From Dermanyssus gallinae (taxonomy: Eukaryota; Arthropoda; Arachnida; Mesostigmata; Dermanyssidae), in assembly GCA_003439945.1 (NCBI GenBank), contig QVRM01001018.1, positions 62,001 to 126,000 on the forward strand: a stretch of DNA of 64,000 nucleotides. The letters run 5' to 3'. Position numbers and translations under genes: made by a program. Shown one piece after another: positions 1 through 10,719 of the stretch. Numbering within the stretch: position 1 is the stretch's first letter; the number at the start of each line of letters is the position of its first letter. A model generated the notes under the pieces. It made no database searches. It saw only the letters and a list, made by a program, of their open reading frames with translations, and was not told the origin of the DNA.

Positions 1-408
1 AGTTCGCATATCTTCGCGAGATGACGATTTTCCGCTGATGCAGCGGATGAGCGCCCACTTCGTTATGCTTTCTTTCTCTCTCTCTCTCTCTCTCGCTCGC
101 TCGCGCTCGCTCGTTGTTTCTCTTCCCTCCGGCTGTCGGCTTTTTTCGGCGCCTCTCACTCGTTCCATCCGCCAGCCACGTTTTTCTAACCACGCGCGCT
201 TCTACCTCAGGTCCTTCTCATTTTCCGCCTACTCCTTCTCCCCCTTCTATAGATCCCGCCGCAGTTGTTGCCGCTCATCGCTGCCGAGATTTTAGTGTGA
301 TGTTTTTTTGCATGCTCAAATAGACATAGGGAAGGCCACGGAGAGCCAGGAACTCTCACGCCACTGCTCCCATTTCTGTTGTAGCTGCTGCTGTTGCTGT
401 TGTTGTCG

Positions 409-441
<33 letters not shown>

Positions 442-599
442 CTGCTGTTGTTGTTGTTACTGTTGTTACTGTTTTTGCTGTCGTTGTATTTGCTAGCAAC
501 TGCTGTAGATGTTGGCGTTGGCATTGTCAATTTTCAAAAGCTTTTTCACATCGCTTTATGGTTTTTTATTGACGACTGGAACTGCACATATACGCAAAC

Positions 600-638
<39 letters not shown>

Positions 639-1039
639 AAACTAAATAAAGCAAAGCACGTGGCGTGTCACATGATCGCCGTTGCCGCTGTTGTTGTTGT
701 TGTTGCTGCTGCTGCTGCTGGTGCAGTAGGTTGTCATAATACATTCATTCCACCAGCCATTCATTCAGCTAGCCAGCCAGCAGTGAGTGCACTAACCAGC
801 GCGCGACCGATTCGAGGTAACGAATGGCGACGATTGCCAACCAACCACATACCTGTCGTCTCTTCTGTCACTTCTGGAGATGGAGCCTTTGCCACAGAGT
901 GTCAAAGTTGTCGCTGTCGTCTTTTCGGCCACTGCCGTCGCCGCCGCCGCCGCTGCCGCATACAGTGGTGTGATCTGCTAGCGGATAATATTGCACCCCC
1001 ATTTCCAGTGTGGGCATTACCAGTTTCTGCAGTCGTAGA

Positions 1040-1153
1040 TGTGTTGCGGTTGTCGTCGTCGTTGTTGTTGTTGTTATCGACGTCGTCGTTGTTGTTGTTG
1101 TCGTCGTCGCTGTTGTTGTTGTTGCGTTGTTGTTATTATCGACGTCGTCGTCG

Positions 1154-1191
<38 letters not shown>

Positions 1192-1243
1192 CTTGTCGTC
1201 GTTGTTGTTGTTGTTGTTGTTATCATCGACGTCGTCGTTGTAG
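1040..1243. repeat. GTT/GTC compound microsatellite
   Basis: GTT and GTC/GTCGAC triplets for about 200 bp. It produces the Val/Leu/Cys/Arg frames on plus and the Asn/Asp/Thr frames on minus. Similar smaller tracts lie at 376-494, 680-722 and 1504-1533. Confidence 0.92.
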
Positions 1244-1257
1244 GCTGCGTCACCTAC

Positions 1258-1743
1258 CTCAATTCGTCTCTCGTATACACACGCAGTATACGAGTCGTTA
1301 GTGGCCATCTCAGACGCTGTCGGCCGCGTCGGCCTGTCGACGTCTGACGGAGAGGCGGGGGCGCGGGGGCTTGAAGCTGAACGTTGGGGGTTCCGATGAA
1401 GGCCCGATACTTCGTTCGCTCGCCTGCCCGCAGTTTGTCCTGGTTTCGCCGTCACCTCGTCGCCGCCGCGGCGGCGGCTGAGCAGTTGAGATTTAATGGC
1501 TTGAAGAAGAAGACGACGACGACGACGACGACGGTCGCAGCGTAGAATACATATTTCCCTGTGTGGCGACGGCGGTGGTTCTGGTATGCAGACCGACCGC
1601 CCTTCTCTGCTTGGCGACGTCCGCGCACCAGCAACCACAACCCCAATCACCCCAGCTACAATAGATACTTCAGTGGTGAGCGTGCAAGTCAAGAAGCTGG
1701 TTGGTGCACGCGCGATGGCAGTGGCAACAGTAGCTGAGGACAT
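1258..1743 (-). CDS. candidate coding exon with possible membrane segment
   Basis: Minus frame open for 162 codons from an ATG at 1743 to a donor-like site ATTGAG|GTAGGT. It contains a hydrophobic stretch (SIVAGVIGVVVAGA) that could span a membrane, a Pro/Arg part, a (CGT)n-coded Arg run, and a non-repetitive end with a second ATG in good context (GAGATGG, MATNDSYTACVYERRIE). Past the donor the frame runs on only into poly-Asn repeat. Against it: the plus strand of 1559-1675 is also open, with C-rich third positions and a GTGAGC donor at 1676, so strand is not settled. No family recognised. Confidence 0.3.
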
Positions 1744-1799
1744 GTTGGCGCCTCGGGGCTTTGCCTTCAGCCGTCAGACTTCGCTGGATGGTTGATGTC

Positions 1800-4137
1800 G
1801 CTGTCGGCAAACGGACCTCGGACCGGATCAGTAGTTGCCAGCCAAAGGAGAGGTACAGGGAACGATACCAAGAAATGAGGCGAAGGGAGTGCAAGAAAGA
1901 TAGAGACATAGGGAAGGCCACGGAGAGCCAGGAAACTCTCACGCCGGATGAGGAGAGGGCGATGCAGACGACGAACACGGATAATAACAAGGATGACGTG
2001 ATGAATCAATGCCCACTTCAACGACATTTGTAGCTGCTGACAGGTGATTGGACGTCTCGGGCGGACTTCTTTCGGCAGCCGAAAGCTCTAAAAATATGTT
2101 AGGTAGGTGCGTTCGCCGGTCGATATTCTCCTGCTTTGCATACGTGTGGCGCCGTAAAGGTGGCGAACTCGAACGCGGCCGGATTCGGCTTTACAATATA
2201 TATATATATTAGCAACGTACAAAAATGTTCCTCCTTCCCCTCTTCGACGGCAGACTAAATCAGCAAGTGAATAGCCATTCGATAACTCATTTTAAATCAC
2301 CTCATTCAAATACTTTTCTATGAACAGAGAAATCTTACGCACATGTTGCACCCTGCATAATTTGACGGATCTATAAATTGATTTTATTTGTTATAATCGT
2401 GGTTTGACTCAGCCTACGCTAGTACCTTTGATAAGGCAGAAAAATATCTATATTGTGTCTTTACCCTGTTTCCTTCTTTATGCCGTGCCCGCAAGCAGGC
2501 TGGTTCACACTAATATGTAACCTGGCAGAATTATATATATATATATATATATATATAATAGATCAATTGATCTGAGGGCAGAATGATTCATTTGCAATAT
2601 ATGCCCCATTTCTGTTGATATCTGACAGATCTTGCGTTTGCTCACTGTAGGAACGTTGGAGCGCGGTATTTGGTAAATTATCGTTGTTTCAATTATCGAT
2701 CGTAACGTATTCTGCCCCAACAGTTTGATTCGTGACTCGCTTATCGTGGAACGAAAAATCGGCCACCAGAACAACAGGATAGAGACAGGACGGTAGTTTC
2801 ACCCGGCTTTTAGACCCGGTTAGGTGTCGTCAAACGAAGCGACCACCGTTCTGAAACCAAGCCTGTACAGAGAAAGACGCTGGACGTCAACGTTACGTTA
2901 AGCAAGACAAGTGTCCGTCATGCCTAACTACATGACGCTGTTAACCGCGACTAGTGGTGGCGGCGGTGGCCTGGGCGCCTGTCTGCACTTGTCGAGGCGG
3001 AGCCGTGCCGTGGCAACCATGATAGGCAGATTAACTATCGCAAGTTCGCGCCCCGGCCTTACTCGTTGTTGCTGTTGGACGTGGTTGTCATTGTCCAACT
3101 GCTAGCACAACCTCTGCCGGATATTCCTGCCCATCCGTGGAGGTCCAGTAACGAGAACGCGATGACGATTAGTGCATATACAATATATGTGCTAGCGTGC
3201 CACGGGCATTTTAGCCGTCTATTAGGAGCGTCTAAAGCGTGGTTGTCAGAGAGCTTTAAAAAACGTGTTATGTTCACCAGTATTTATCTCTCGGCCGAGA
3301 ATCAATGAGACCGTAATTGTGTTGTTGGCCCGATTTATTTTATCCGGCGTCCCCCCAGCATGATCAGGATGCAGCTAAAGGCCTTTCCACTTCCTGCTCG
3401 TAGACTAGAATAACAGGTACCCGTCACCGTCAATCGAAGGTTTCGCAAGTATCGGACCACCTTCTGTATATTAGCCAAGTAGAACTAGGTAACAACAATA
3501 ACAACAACAACGATAACAACAGCAACAACAACTGTAACAACGACAACAACAACATCAACAACGATAACAACAGCAACAACAGTGACAACAAGAAAACGTG
3601 AAAGAAATAAAAGGAGATTATATATACAGAGCGAGGGGAAACAATGCACGGATATACGGACGAATCCAGACGCCGTCACTGCTGTCGCATAACGCATACT
3701 ATTTTACAACTCGTGTCTTTTCTCGCTTCAGCCAAACCCCAACTGCCATCGCCCCGAAAAGTTACAGTAGCACACGTCCGTTTGAAATTGCCCGCCAGTC
3801 TCGTAAACGGTGCAACATTTCTTCACTACTCCTACATAGATATATTTACACATAAAAGGTAAATATACTCGTGCCAATGCGCTAGCAAACGCGTCTTTCC
3901 ATTTATATTCCCACATACGCATATATTCATATGTTAATGTTACCGAACGTGTTTCCATACACACAGTGATATACATATATATTAGACACGGGCGATAGCC
4001 TTTTCTGTAAATTGCCCTGAATGGTTAAAATTGTTTGAATTGTGTAATATGCAAAAGTCAAGCTCAATAAGGATTTACTGAATTTCAACAAATTTGCCGT
4101 CTGGAAAATTTCAATTCCATAAAAACAAAAAAAATTA
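1800..4137. other. no gene recognised
   Basis: Mixed sequence with one TA tract and the 3489 AAC tract. A patch at 2905-3110 is CpG-rich and open on plus (MSVMPNYMTLLTATSGG...), but I see no splice or homology support. Confidence 0.4.
3489..3592. repeat. AAC microsatellite
   Basis: AAC with GAT, AGC and TGT interruptions. No gene. Confidence 0.9.
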
Positions 4138-4520
4138 TGCCGGGTGTTCCTAAATTAAGTTACACTCATTTTTATAGGTGACATAACTTGTTAAAAAATA
4201 TTTTTTTCCAATGAAATAAGGAGATGGCAATGGTTTGTTTAGGGGTGAGATGATTTTGCTAACGTCTGCTCTATGATGCGGACAGTCGAACGGAGATATG
4301 CACTTTTCTAAATCTCACGTTCAGTGGCCTACAAGAAAAATTGGTACTTAACTCAGGCCCTTAGAACAACTGCAGGCATGTACACCTCACATGAATACTT
4401 TTGGTACCATATCGATGTTGGTTTGATTCGTGATATGATTATCGTAAGCCATTTTTCCCCACCCTACAATGTCGGACTCCCATAGGGTCCCGTTGACCTG
4501 CTGCCGAACCGATGGAATGC
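4138..4520. repeat. dispersed repeat related to the copy at 61951
   Basis: Starts with CCGGGTGTTCCTAA and contains AGGGGTGAGATGATTTTGC and GTGATATGATTATCGTAAGCC. It then runs into CCCCACCCTACAATGTCGGAC. The 61951-62490 repeat has the same order of related blocks, so both are old copies of one element. No coding capacity seen. Confidence 0.5.
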
Positions 4521-5231
4521 GTGTTTGTTTTAACAAGCATGGCGATTTCTGTTTAATTTATTTCTAAATGTATTACTTGTTCTTGCCTTGTCCATTTTTC
4601 ATTTGGGCAGAGGTATATATATACATTCGATGGCAACTTCGTACAGTGTGACCTAGGCGTCGGAAACTACGCAGCCCATCCGCTGTTGATCTGCCCAGAC
4701 TTTGCGCAAGTCAGAATAGAGGCTAGAATAAATGTGTTGGACCGATTAGAGTTGGGCGGAGAGCCCTTCGGACCTGCCTTCTCAGGGGATTTCACAGTTT
4801 GTGCAATACGTCTGTAAAGGCACCTTTAACTGGAATATAGGAGCTGCAGTGAAACAAGAGGTACTGATTAGACAGCGCCGTCTAGTGCGACTCAGGAAAG
4901 ACGGATTCGCGACAAAGAGGACAGAATACGACGGTATCTCTGGAAGAACCTTTTCCCAGGTGAAGCTGCAGTCTGGCGGCTATAGGAACAAACCCTGAGA
5001 CGCCTTCCGCCATCGAAACCGGCTCGTGGTACTAATAAAAGGAGAGCTGGGCTGACAAAGAGTAAAGCTTAAAGAGGGAAGATGCGTTTAATGGGTATAA
5101 TCTCGGCGGAATAATGCCCAACCGTCGGGGGTGAGTCCCACACCGCATACGGCTGAGTGTTCTTACTCACCCTACTGCGTTAGTGCCCAAAGCATTTAAG
5201 TCCTCCATAAAAAATATATACATTCGATAAT

Positions 5232-5281
<50 letters not shown>

Positions 5282-5700
5282 TCGTATATATACAGAGCCT
5301 AATTTAGGTTTATGCAAGAAAACTCTGCGGACTGGAATACCGCCATCTGGTCGGCAGCAAATCATAAAAAAAGCGCACCTGCTAAACCGCCATCCTCCTA
5401 CCTGCAATTACTCGTACGGCGAGAAGGAAGAAGGCGAGTCGCAAAACAGGACGATAAATTAAACATAAGAATATGTCCTGATGTAGACTACACTAAAGCC
5501 TATTGTAAAATTAAGAGAAACATGCACCCGGCACTCATATACGGGTACACATTGCCTATAGCCTGTACTAATTTCTAGTTATCGCGACTTATCAGCACAA
5601 AATAATATATATATATATATTATAATTGAATTATATATACATATATACACGTTCCAACCCGCAATGGGCTACATTAGATTAATGCGATCTTATTTCTGCC
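4521..5700. other. no gene recognised
   Basis: 4640-5160 has a retroelement-like feel (Arg-rich frames such as ERRIRDKEDRIRRY in several frames) but no diagnostic motif. The rest is TA repeat and A/T-rich DNA. Confidence 0.3.
5233..5280. repeat. (TA)n microsatellite
   Basis: About 48 bp. Smaller TA tracts lie at 2530-2558, 5604-5640 and 6264-6300. Confidence 0.93.
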
Positions 5701-5745
5701 CGCACATCTTTAATTGTTTGAATAGCGGAAATCGAGTGAACTTAC

Positions 5746-5966
5746 GTTAGCGTAACCGTTTCGGGTGCTTTGGTTCTCACTGTGCCCTCGCTGCCGCCCT
5801 TAGAAATAGGCCTTTCGATATCGGGCGTCCACTGAAGGCTGAGTCCTCTGCTTTGAGCTCTGAGTTGAGGGTCACTAGCTTCGATCGATGGCACCTCGTT
5901 GTGAGGCTGTTCACCGTCGTGCAAAACCATGACTACGCCGCCCTGGTCGCCGCACTGGCTAGTCAC
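5746..5966 (-). CDS. internal coding exon, unidentified, possibly the same minus-strand gene
   Basis: 73 codons plus 2 bases. The acceptor is textbook (TGTGTGTTTTGCGTGTTTCAG|) and the donor is full consensus (CTAAC|GTAAGT). The product is polar and non-repetitive: it opens VTSQCGDQGGVVMVLHDGEQ, then PHNEVPSIEASDPQLRAQSR, and ends GTVRTKAPETVTL. I see no transmembrane segment and recognise no domain. It begins in phase 0 whereas the exon at 21492-21609 ends in phase 1. So if both belong to one gene, at least one exon lies in the 15.5 kb between them. Strand and splice quality make this one of the safest exons in the window, but membership in the A-B-C gene is inference. Confidence 0.55.
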
Positions 5967-6264
5967 CTGAAACACGCAAAACACACATATATTTTTAAAA
6001 TTGATATATGTGTATGCACACACACATTCATACAAACGGGTTGTTTTTCAATGCATGGTCTATAAATTACAAAAGGTCGCCTTGCATTTATAGAGATTTT
6101 CATCGTTGCACTGCGCCTACTGCCTTTGAATGTTGCATTACATTGCAGAACTGCTAAGTGAAAACGCAAATACGAAGTATTAATTTGAGTTGACATACAC
6201 GTGGGCGGGGCGTCTTAATGACGGCGTTTTTACGATGGCCCGTTATATATACACATTTCAGGAC

Positions 6265-6299
<35 letters not shown>

Positions 6300-6438
6300 C
6301 CATAGGTACTTGTCCTTGGTTAGGGCATGATATCGCAGAGGCAGGTTTAGAGGCTATGGCGTTTAGATCGCTCAATGAGAACTTATTTTTAAACGTCGGC
6401 GATTCCAAAGCCCAGCATATTAAGTCCACTCGAACAGA

Positions 6439-6725
6439 CTAGAATTAAAAACATTTTTAAGGAGGTTGTTTTTAATTCTAGACTATCCTCCGTCCCCTAC
6501 GGGCTTGGAACTTAACCTGAGGTATATCTTCAATGCACCGAGGGCCGGACATGTTGAGATATCTAGGGTTTCCCCAACAGTCCTTGTGGCAGCATGGCCG
6601 CTGACTCTCAGCGGTATGGTTTATCATCTATTCTCAATGAGCATCGCTCAAAGAAAATTCGACCAACAACAGGGCGCACTAGTCCTCTAGACCACGCCGC
6701 CACCTCACTCGAACAGACTGCTGGT
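6439..6725 (-). mobile_element. SINE-3 copy with terminal hairpin
   Basis: Minus-strand order: tRNA-like head (GGTGGCGGCGTGGTCTAGAG), then CTCATTGAGAATAGATGATA, GGCCATGCTGCCACAAGG, TTTCCCCAACAG region, GGCCCTCGGTGCATTGAAG, and finally the hairpin at 6439-6481. The same modules in the same order occur at 38232 and, in part, at 17333 and 9470. Confidence 0.7.
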
Positions 6726-7840
6726 ACTGAACATAACTGCCCTAGCACTGAGGCCGTCAGAGGCTTGAATTTAAATATTGTTGCCGTGGACCATTTTGTG
6801 TGAGTCGTGTAAAGCACCATAGCTCATGACGGAACTCAACTTGCGTCACCCGTCACCTATGTGGTAGTTTAATGGGTTAACGGCTTCTTTTGCGTCTGGT
6901 TTTGCATTGCATCACTTGAGCATGAGTTCAAGATAGCGTCGGCCGCCGCAAAAGTGTATACTGGTATTATGCTAGGTTTTCTGAAGATTGAAGCTCCGCA
7001 GACGAGGGAAGCCTTCGTTACTGCGCAAATATCGGACATTGCGTTTTCCAACATAGTGTACTGTGTCCGTCTGGCCGATGCCGCTGGGCTTACGACCTTA
7101 AATGTAGGATCTAGGATAGCTTACGAGACACGTTAGAACTAGAAGAGACCTTCAAAACGGATGCAAACAATGGAACTTATGAAAACATCGCTTCACCAGC
7201 CCAAAAAAGCATGCCCAAATGTTCCTAGCGACACGCGGGCAACCCTCGGTGGTGACCACAGTGATTGTAAGGATGACGTACACAACGACTTTTTTATGTG
7301 GTTCGCCGTCGTTAGAATGATGTGCGGCGAGTTCAGTCGCTACCATTCGTGAAATGTCAAAAACTTCAACAATTTCGGCATTTAATAGTTATTATTATTA
7401 TTATTACTATTATTATGAGAGCGGCGTGATTATGTGTGCAGCCTAGTCATGTCGTGCGGCTGTCGAGTTCTACCGATGCCGGTTGGAGTGCGTGACTGAG
7501 CTAAGTATTAAATCTGCTCGTATGTGACGTATGTGCATCAGGCAATTCCGAAACCTCCCGTAACGAAATGAAAGTGCTATAAAGTATAGGCCACATGAGT
7601 TAGAATGTGACTGAAATATGTCACTGTCTTGCTGTAGTACTTGTCCACGTTTAGTGTTTTTTAGTCTGTTCACATTTCGTTTTACAGAAAGAAAGAGGTA
7701 TCATTGGAATACAATAATAACACTTAGAGGTGATTTCTGTCTCTGCTACAGCTTGGATATTGTTGTGATGCGTTGTGATGACGATGATGCCTTCTTGCGG
7801 GCAGGCAGCAGCGGAATGGCCCATTCCGACATCTTGTTTT
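6726..7840. other. no gene recognised
   Basis: Unique-looking sequence with short frames only. An ATT tract lies at 7385-7417. Confidence 0.4.
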
Positions 7841-7847
7841 TATGTTA

Positions 7848-8127
7848 CCATGTTGCTGGCGTAAGCACAGCGCAGCCCCTTGAGTCAGCAGCAGGGGCCT
7901 TGTAGCGTTCTCCTCCGCCCCCTCCCGCCCCCGCACAACGAGGCCACTCCTTCTGAATGTCGACAAGGACTCTCGACGCACACGCAACGGAATTCGATAT
8001 TCCTGCGTCTGCTGGCCTCAGACTTCTCCTACAGTCTTCCTCCTGCACCCACCAAGTAAAGGCAATTGTTCCGTTGCTTGACGTGTTCTGCGACCTGCAT
8101 GACGATTCGATTCGTATGGTGGGATAA
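7848..8127 (-). CDS. weak candidate coding stretch
   Basis: Minus frame open for more than 90 codons outside microsatellite sequence, including SSNGTIAFTWWVQEEDCRR and SRVLVDIQKEWPRC. Possible acceptors precede it (CGTCATGCAG| and TTGGTGGGTGCAG|), and a possible donor ends it (AACATG|GTAACA), but none is strong. A Gly-rich run follows near the end. It could be the missing exon before 5966, but its exit phase (2) does not fit a phase-0 entry there, so another exon would still be needed. Chance openness in a GC-rich patch is a real alternative. Confidence 0.2.
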
Positions 8128-8193
8128 GGGATCAGCCAGCGGCTACTGCGGCACATGATATCGCGGAATGTCACAGGGTGTGCGACACAATTG

Positions 8194-8199
<6 letters not shown>

Positions 8200-8241
<42 letters not shown>
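8200..8241. repeat. (TA)n microsatellite
   Basis: About 42 bp, directly upstream (minus sense) of the weak candidate coding stretch at 8127-7848. Confidence 0.93.
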
Positions 8242-8244
<3 letters not shown>

Positions 8245-8748
8245 TGTGTGCATGAGCTCATGTAGGCGTCCTTAAACATGAACTACCTCTGCTGTCATAC
8301 GGCACATAATGAATATGCGCGAATAAGCAGTAATTCACAACGACCGTACTCGACCTTGTACGCCGCATGTACTGCATGTATCGATACACCGTCACGGCTA
8401 CACATGTATTAAATGGTATTTTCGGTAGCGGTGCTTTCCACTTCTAGGGGGGGGGGTACTTTCAACGGTTTACGTCGTGTTCATGAATCGTTGACCACAT
8501 TTCATACGGAGCCAGCAGAGCGAAAGAGTAGAATCGAGAGTGATAGAAAGAGGGGGAGAGGAAGAAAGGGAGTGGGGGAAGATTTGCACAGAGACCGAGT
8601 GGGGGTCTATGGCATCTGGCAATGTTGTATAGGAACAGTGATTTGCTTCGCCTGTCAAGGGAAGTATATCAAGTCACTAGTGTCTCCTCCCACCACAGGC
8701 GGACACCACCGGCTGTGAGTGAAGGAAAAAACTGCGCCTAACTAGCCA

Positions 8749-8779
<31 letters not shown>

Positions 8780-9017
8780 GACTTCTATCCGCCGGCTACA
8801 TTGGGGCCCCGCTGAGGCATCTGGCGCTGCTGCTGATGCCCTGCCGTCGTCTCAAAATGGGTCATTGTGATTAATGGTACGCCGACGTCCAGGCAACTCA
8901 CTATCCGTCCGACCCCCCCCCCATTACGCTCTACTCCACTCCTCTCACCCGCTACCCCCGGCCCCGCTTACCCCCTCTGTTCCTTCACGTGTCCTGCGCG
9001 TGTGTTTGCATCCTAAG

Positions 9018-9252
9018 GGGGGGGCAGAGCAGCAGGGCGAGCGGACAAAACCCGCGCGCGAATATGGCTTGCTCCGAGCTGCACCAAACAACGCTAAAAC
9101 GAAACCGGGTCACGTCGCGCAATACGATTGCGGCTGTCTACCTCGAGTGCTGTCCTACGTACAACGACGACTACAAGTGTCCTTACAACGCAACTCGGGC
9201 GACTTCTTCCATCGACTGCATCAACTGCAACAACAGCATCTTGGGCCTGGAA
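9018..9252 (+). CDS. candidate coding exon, Cys-rich, unidentified
   Basis: Open plus-strand frame after a long C/T tract ending TGCATCCTAAG|, closing at CTGGAA|GTGAGC in phase 0. An internal ATG at 9064 would give 63 codons beginning MACSELHQTTLKRNRVTSRN and ending SSIDCINCNNSILGLE. Third codon positions are strongly C-rich from about codon 20 (TAC, CTC, GAG, TGC, AAC, GAC, AAG), which is typical of coding DNA and unlike the flanks. Cysteines are paired (CC, C-P, C-I-N-C), suggesting an extracellular or metal-binding segment. No family recognised. It could be a first coding exon starting at 9064 or an internal exon. The G run at 9018-9024 makes the exact acceptor uncertain; CAG at 9025-9027 is an alternative. 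Confidence 0.4.
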
Positions 9253-9469
9253 GTGAGCCTTAACAGCTTTATATGTTTGTCTATCCGTCTATCTGTTTGC
9301 TGTGCGGCCTGTTTGTGCCACTCACCCAGAAGATACCCCCTTTCCCCCCCCCCCCGATACCCCGAGACACACACGCTTTGCGCAAGCGGACATCCTCCCT
9401 CATGATCGTTGTGGACTTTGTTTGAATTGAGAAGATGAAGTGACTTGAGAAATAGTGACGCAGCCCAGG

Positions 9470-9625
9470 GGAACTGGTGCACGAGTCATGGTTGCCATCT
9501 ATTAGGGTGTCGCCAGTTCGATCCCCGTTGTTAACTAATTTTTTTTCAGCGAGGCTCATTGAGAGTAGATGATAAACCATGCAGCTGAGAGTTAATTCTC
9601 TATTAGTAGTTGTTCACCATGGCAG
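9470..9625 (+). mobile_element. SINE-3 related copy, 3' part lost
   Basis: A B-box-like GTTCGATCCCC at 9511-9521 is followed by GAGGCTCATTGAGAGTAGAT and GCAGCTGAGAGTTAATTC. The CCCTCGGTGCATTGAAG module and hairpin are absent. Confidence 0.5.
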
Positions 9626-9842
9626 CCTAACGTTCACAGAGAAGCGATCCTGGCGTGCATGCGGGTGGGTCATATGCGGGTTCTCTTTGGCCGGCATATG
9701 ATAATTGTGTGCATTAAATATGCCCTCTTGTGTAGTTTACCGTTGAGGGAGCACAAGTGCAGGGAACACTGCCTAAATTTATGTTTGGGCTATTTTTTGG
9801 TATCAAAATCAGAACTCCCATTAAAAGCAAGAGTTCAATAAA

Positions 9843-9889
9843 TTACCCTTAACCGGGGATATCTTTAATATCCCCGGTTAAGGGGTAAT
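9843..9889. repeat. GC-rich hairpin, 17-bp perfect stem, 5-base loop
   Basis: CCTTAACCGGGGATAT (9847-9862) pairs with ATATCCCCGGTTAAGG (9868-9883). The pairing extends by one more pair and then, after a bulged G, by three. It sits just before (TA)n and the foldback fragments. Confidence 0.75.
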
Positions 9890-9935
9890 AATAATATAAA
9901 CCCTTCAAGTGTGAGAAAATTGGAATTGAACACCC

Positions 9936-9971
<36 letters not shown>

Positions 9972-9975
<4 letters not shown>

Positions 9976-10011
9976 GTCATTTATATCGTTATGTACTTAT
10001 TTTAAGGTTTG
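9972..10011. repeat. terminal fragment of the foldback family
   Basis: CAGAGTCATTTATATCGTTA onward is nearly the same as the first 40 bases at 10091, and it is likewise enclosed between (TA)n tracts. It reads as an end fragment or a deleted copy. Confidence 0.6.
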
Positions 10012-10019
10012 AACACCCT

Positions 10020-10034
10020 ATATATTTATATTTA

Positions 10035-10090
<56 letters not shown>
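10020..10090. repeat. (TA)n between two foldback-family pieces
   Basis: TTATAT units passing into pure TA. Joins the fragment at 9972 to the copy at 10091. Confidence 0.93.
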
Positions 10091-10094
<4 letters not shown>

Positions 10095-10655
10095 GTCATT
10101 CATATCGTTATGTACTTAATTAAAGGTTTGGTAGAACTCGGCAAGAAAATAAGTTTTCTCAATAAAAGGAGGGGGCCGAAACGTCTTGTGGGAGAACCAG
10201 TCGACGCACTCTGAGGGAAAATTCTGCGCAGCGGACGACACTTCACTAGCTTGCGTAGCGAAAAGCGAATAGCGAAAAGAATACTCTCACGCAATAGCAA
10301 AGTTAACGGCCACCATTTTCGTACCAAAGTGATGGTGCTGCGTTACATAGTTGTCAAGTAACTAAGCTTGTTCGATAGTCATATCGAAGGAGAAGGCATG
10401 CGTATTTGCATAGGGTGTATGAGAAAGTTAGGTACATACTTTGAGGTTTGGTAGAACTCGGCAAAAGAATAATTTTTCCTAATGGAAGAAGGGGAGGAAA
10501 CGTCTTGGTTAAATTTTGCGGTTCTGAACGTGAAAGCTTGCACGTAAAACATAACAACTATGACCGTCAAAATCTACTGCAGGCTTGCTCCGTGCTGCAC
10601 TATGTACGAGCAAAAAGGCAGAATAACTACTTTTAAAAATATCACTCTCTCTAAA
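10091..10655. mobile_element. foldback-family copy, single-armed
   Basis: Begins CAGAGTCATTCATATCG after a (TA)n tract. It then follows the left arm and centre of the 16117 element through shared blocks: GGTTTGGTAGAACTCGGCAA, CTAGCTTGCGTAGCGAAAAG, GTGATGGTGCTGCGTTAC, CGTAAAACATAACAACTATG. The right part ends near AAGGCAGAATAACTACTTTT before another (TA)n. It lacks the long inverted second arm, so it may represent the ancestral, non-palindromic form. Confidence 0.65.
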
Positions 10656-10660
10656 AAAAA

Positions 10661-10662
<2 letters not shown>

Positions 10663-10711
<49 letters not shown>

Positions 10712-10718
10712 TATATAT
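10663..10718. repeat. (TA)n microsatellite
   Basis: Follows the foldback-family copy at 10091. Confidence 0.93.
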
Positions 10719-10719
10719 T

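Noticed and set aside
868..1743. 291-codon minus ORF with poly-Asn/Thr
   Set aside because: Only the part upstream of 1258 is considered. The rest is a GTT/GTC microsatellite read in the Asn/Asp/Thr frame.
8413..8718. 101-codon plus ORF
   Set aside because: Crosses a purine-rich low-complexity stretch and lacks splice or homology support.
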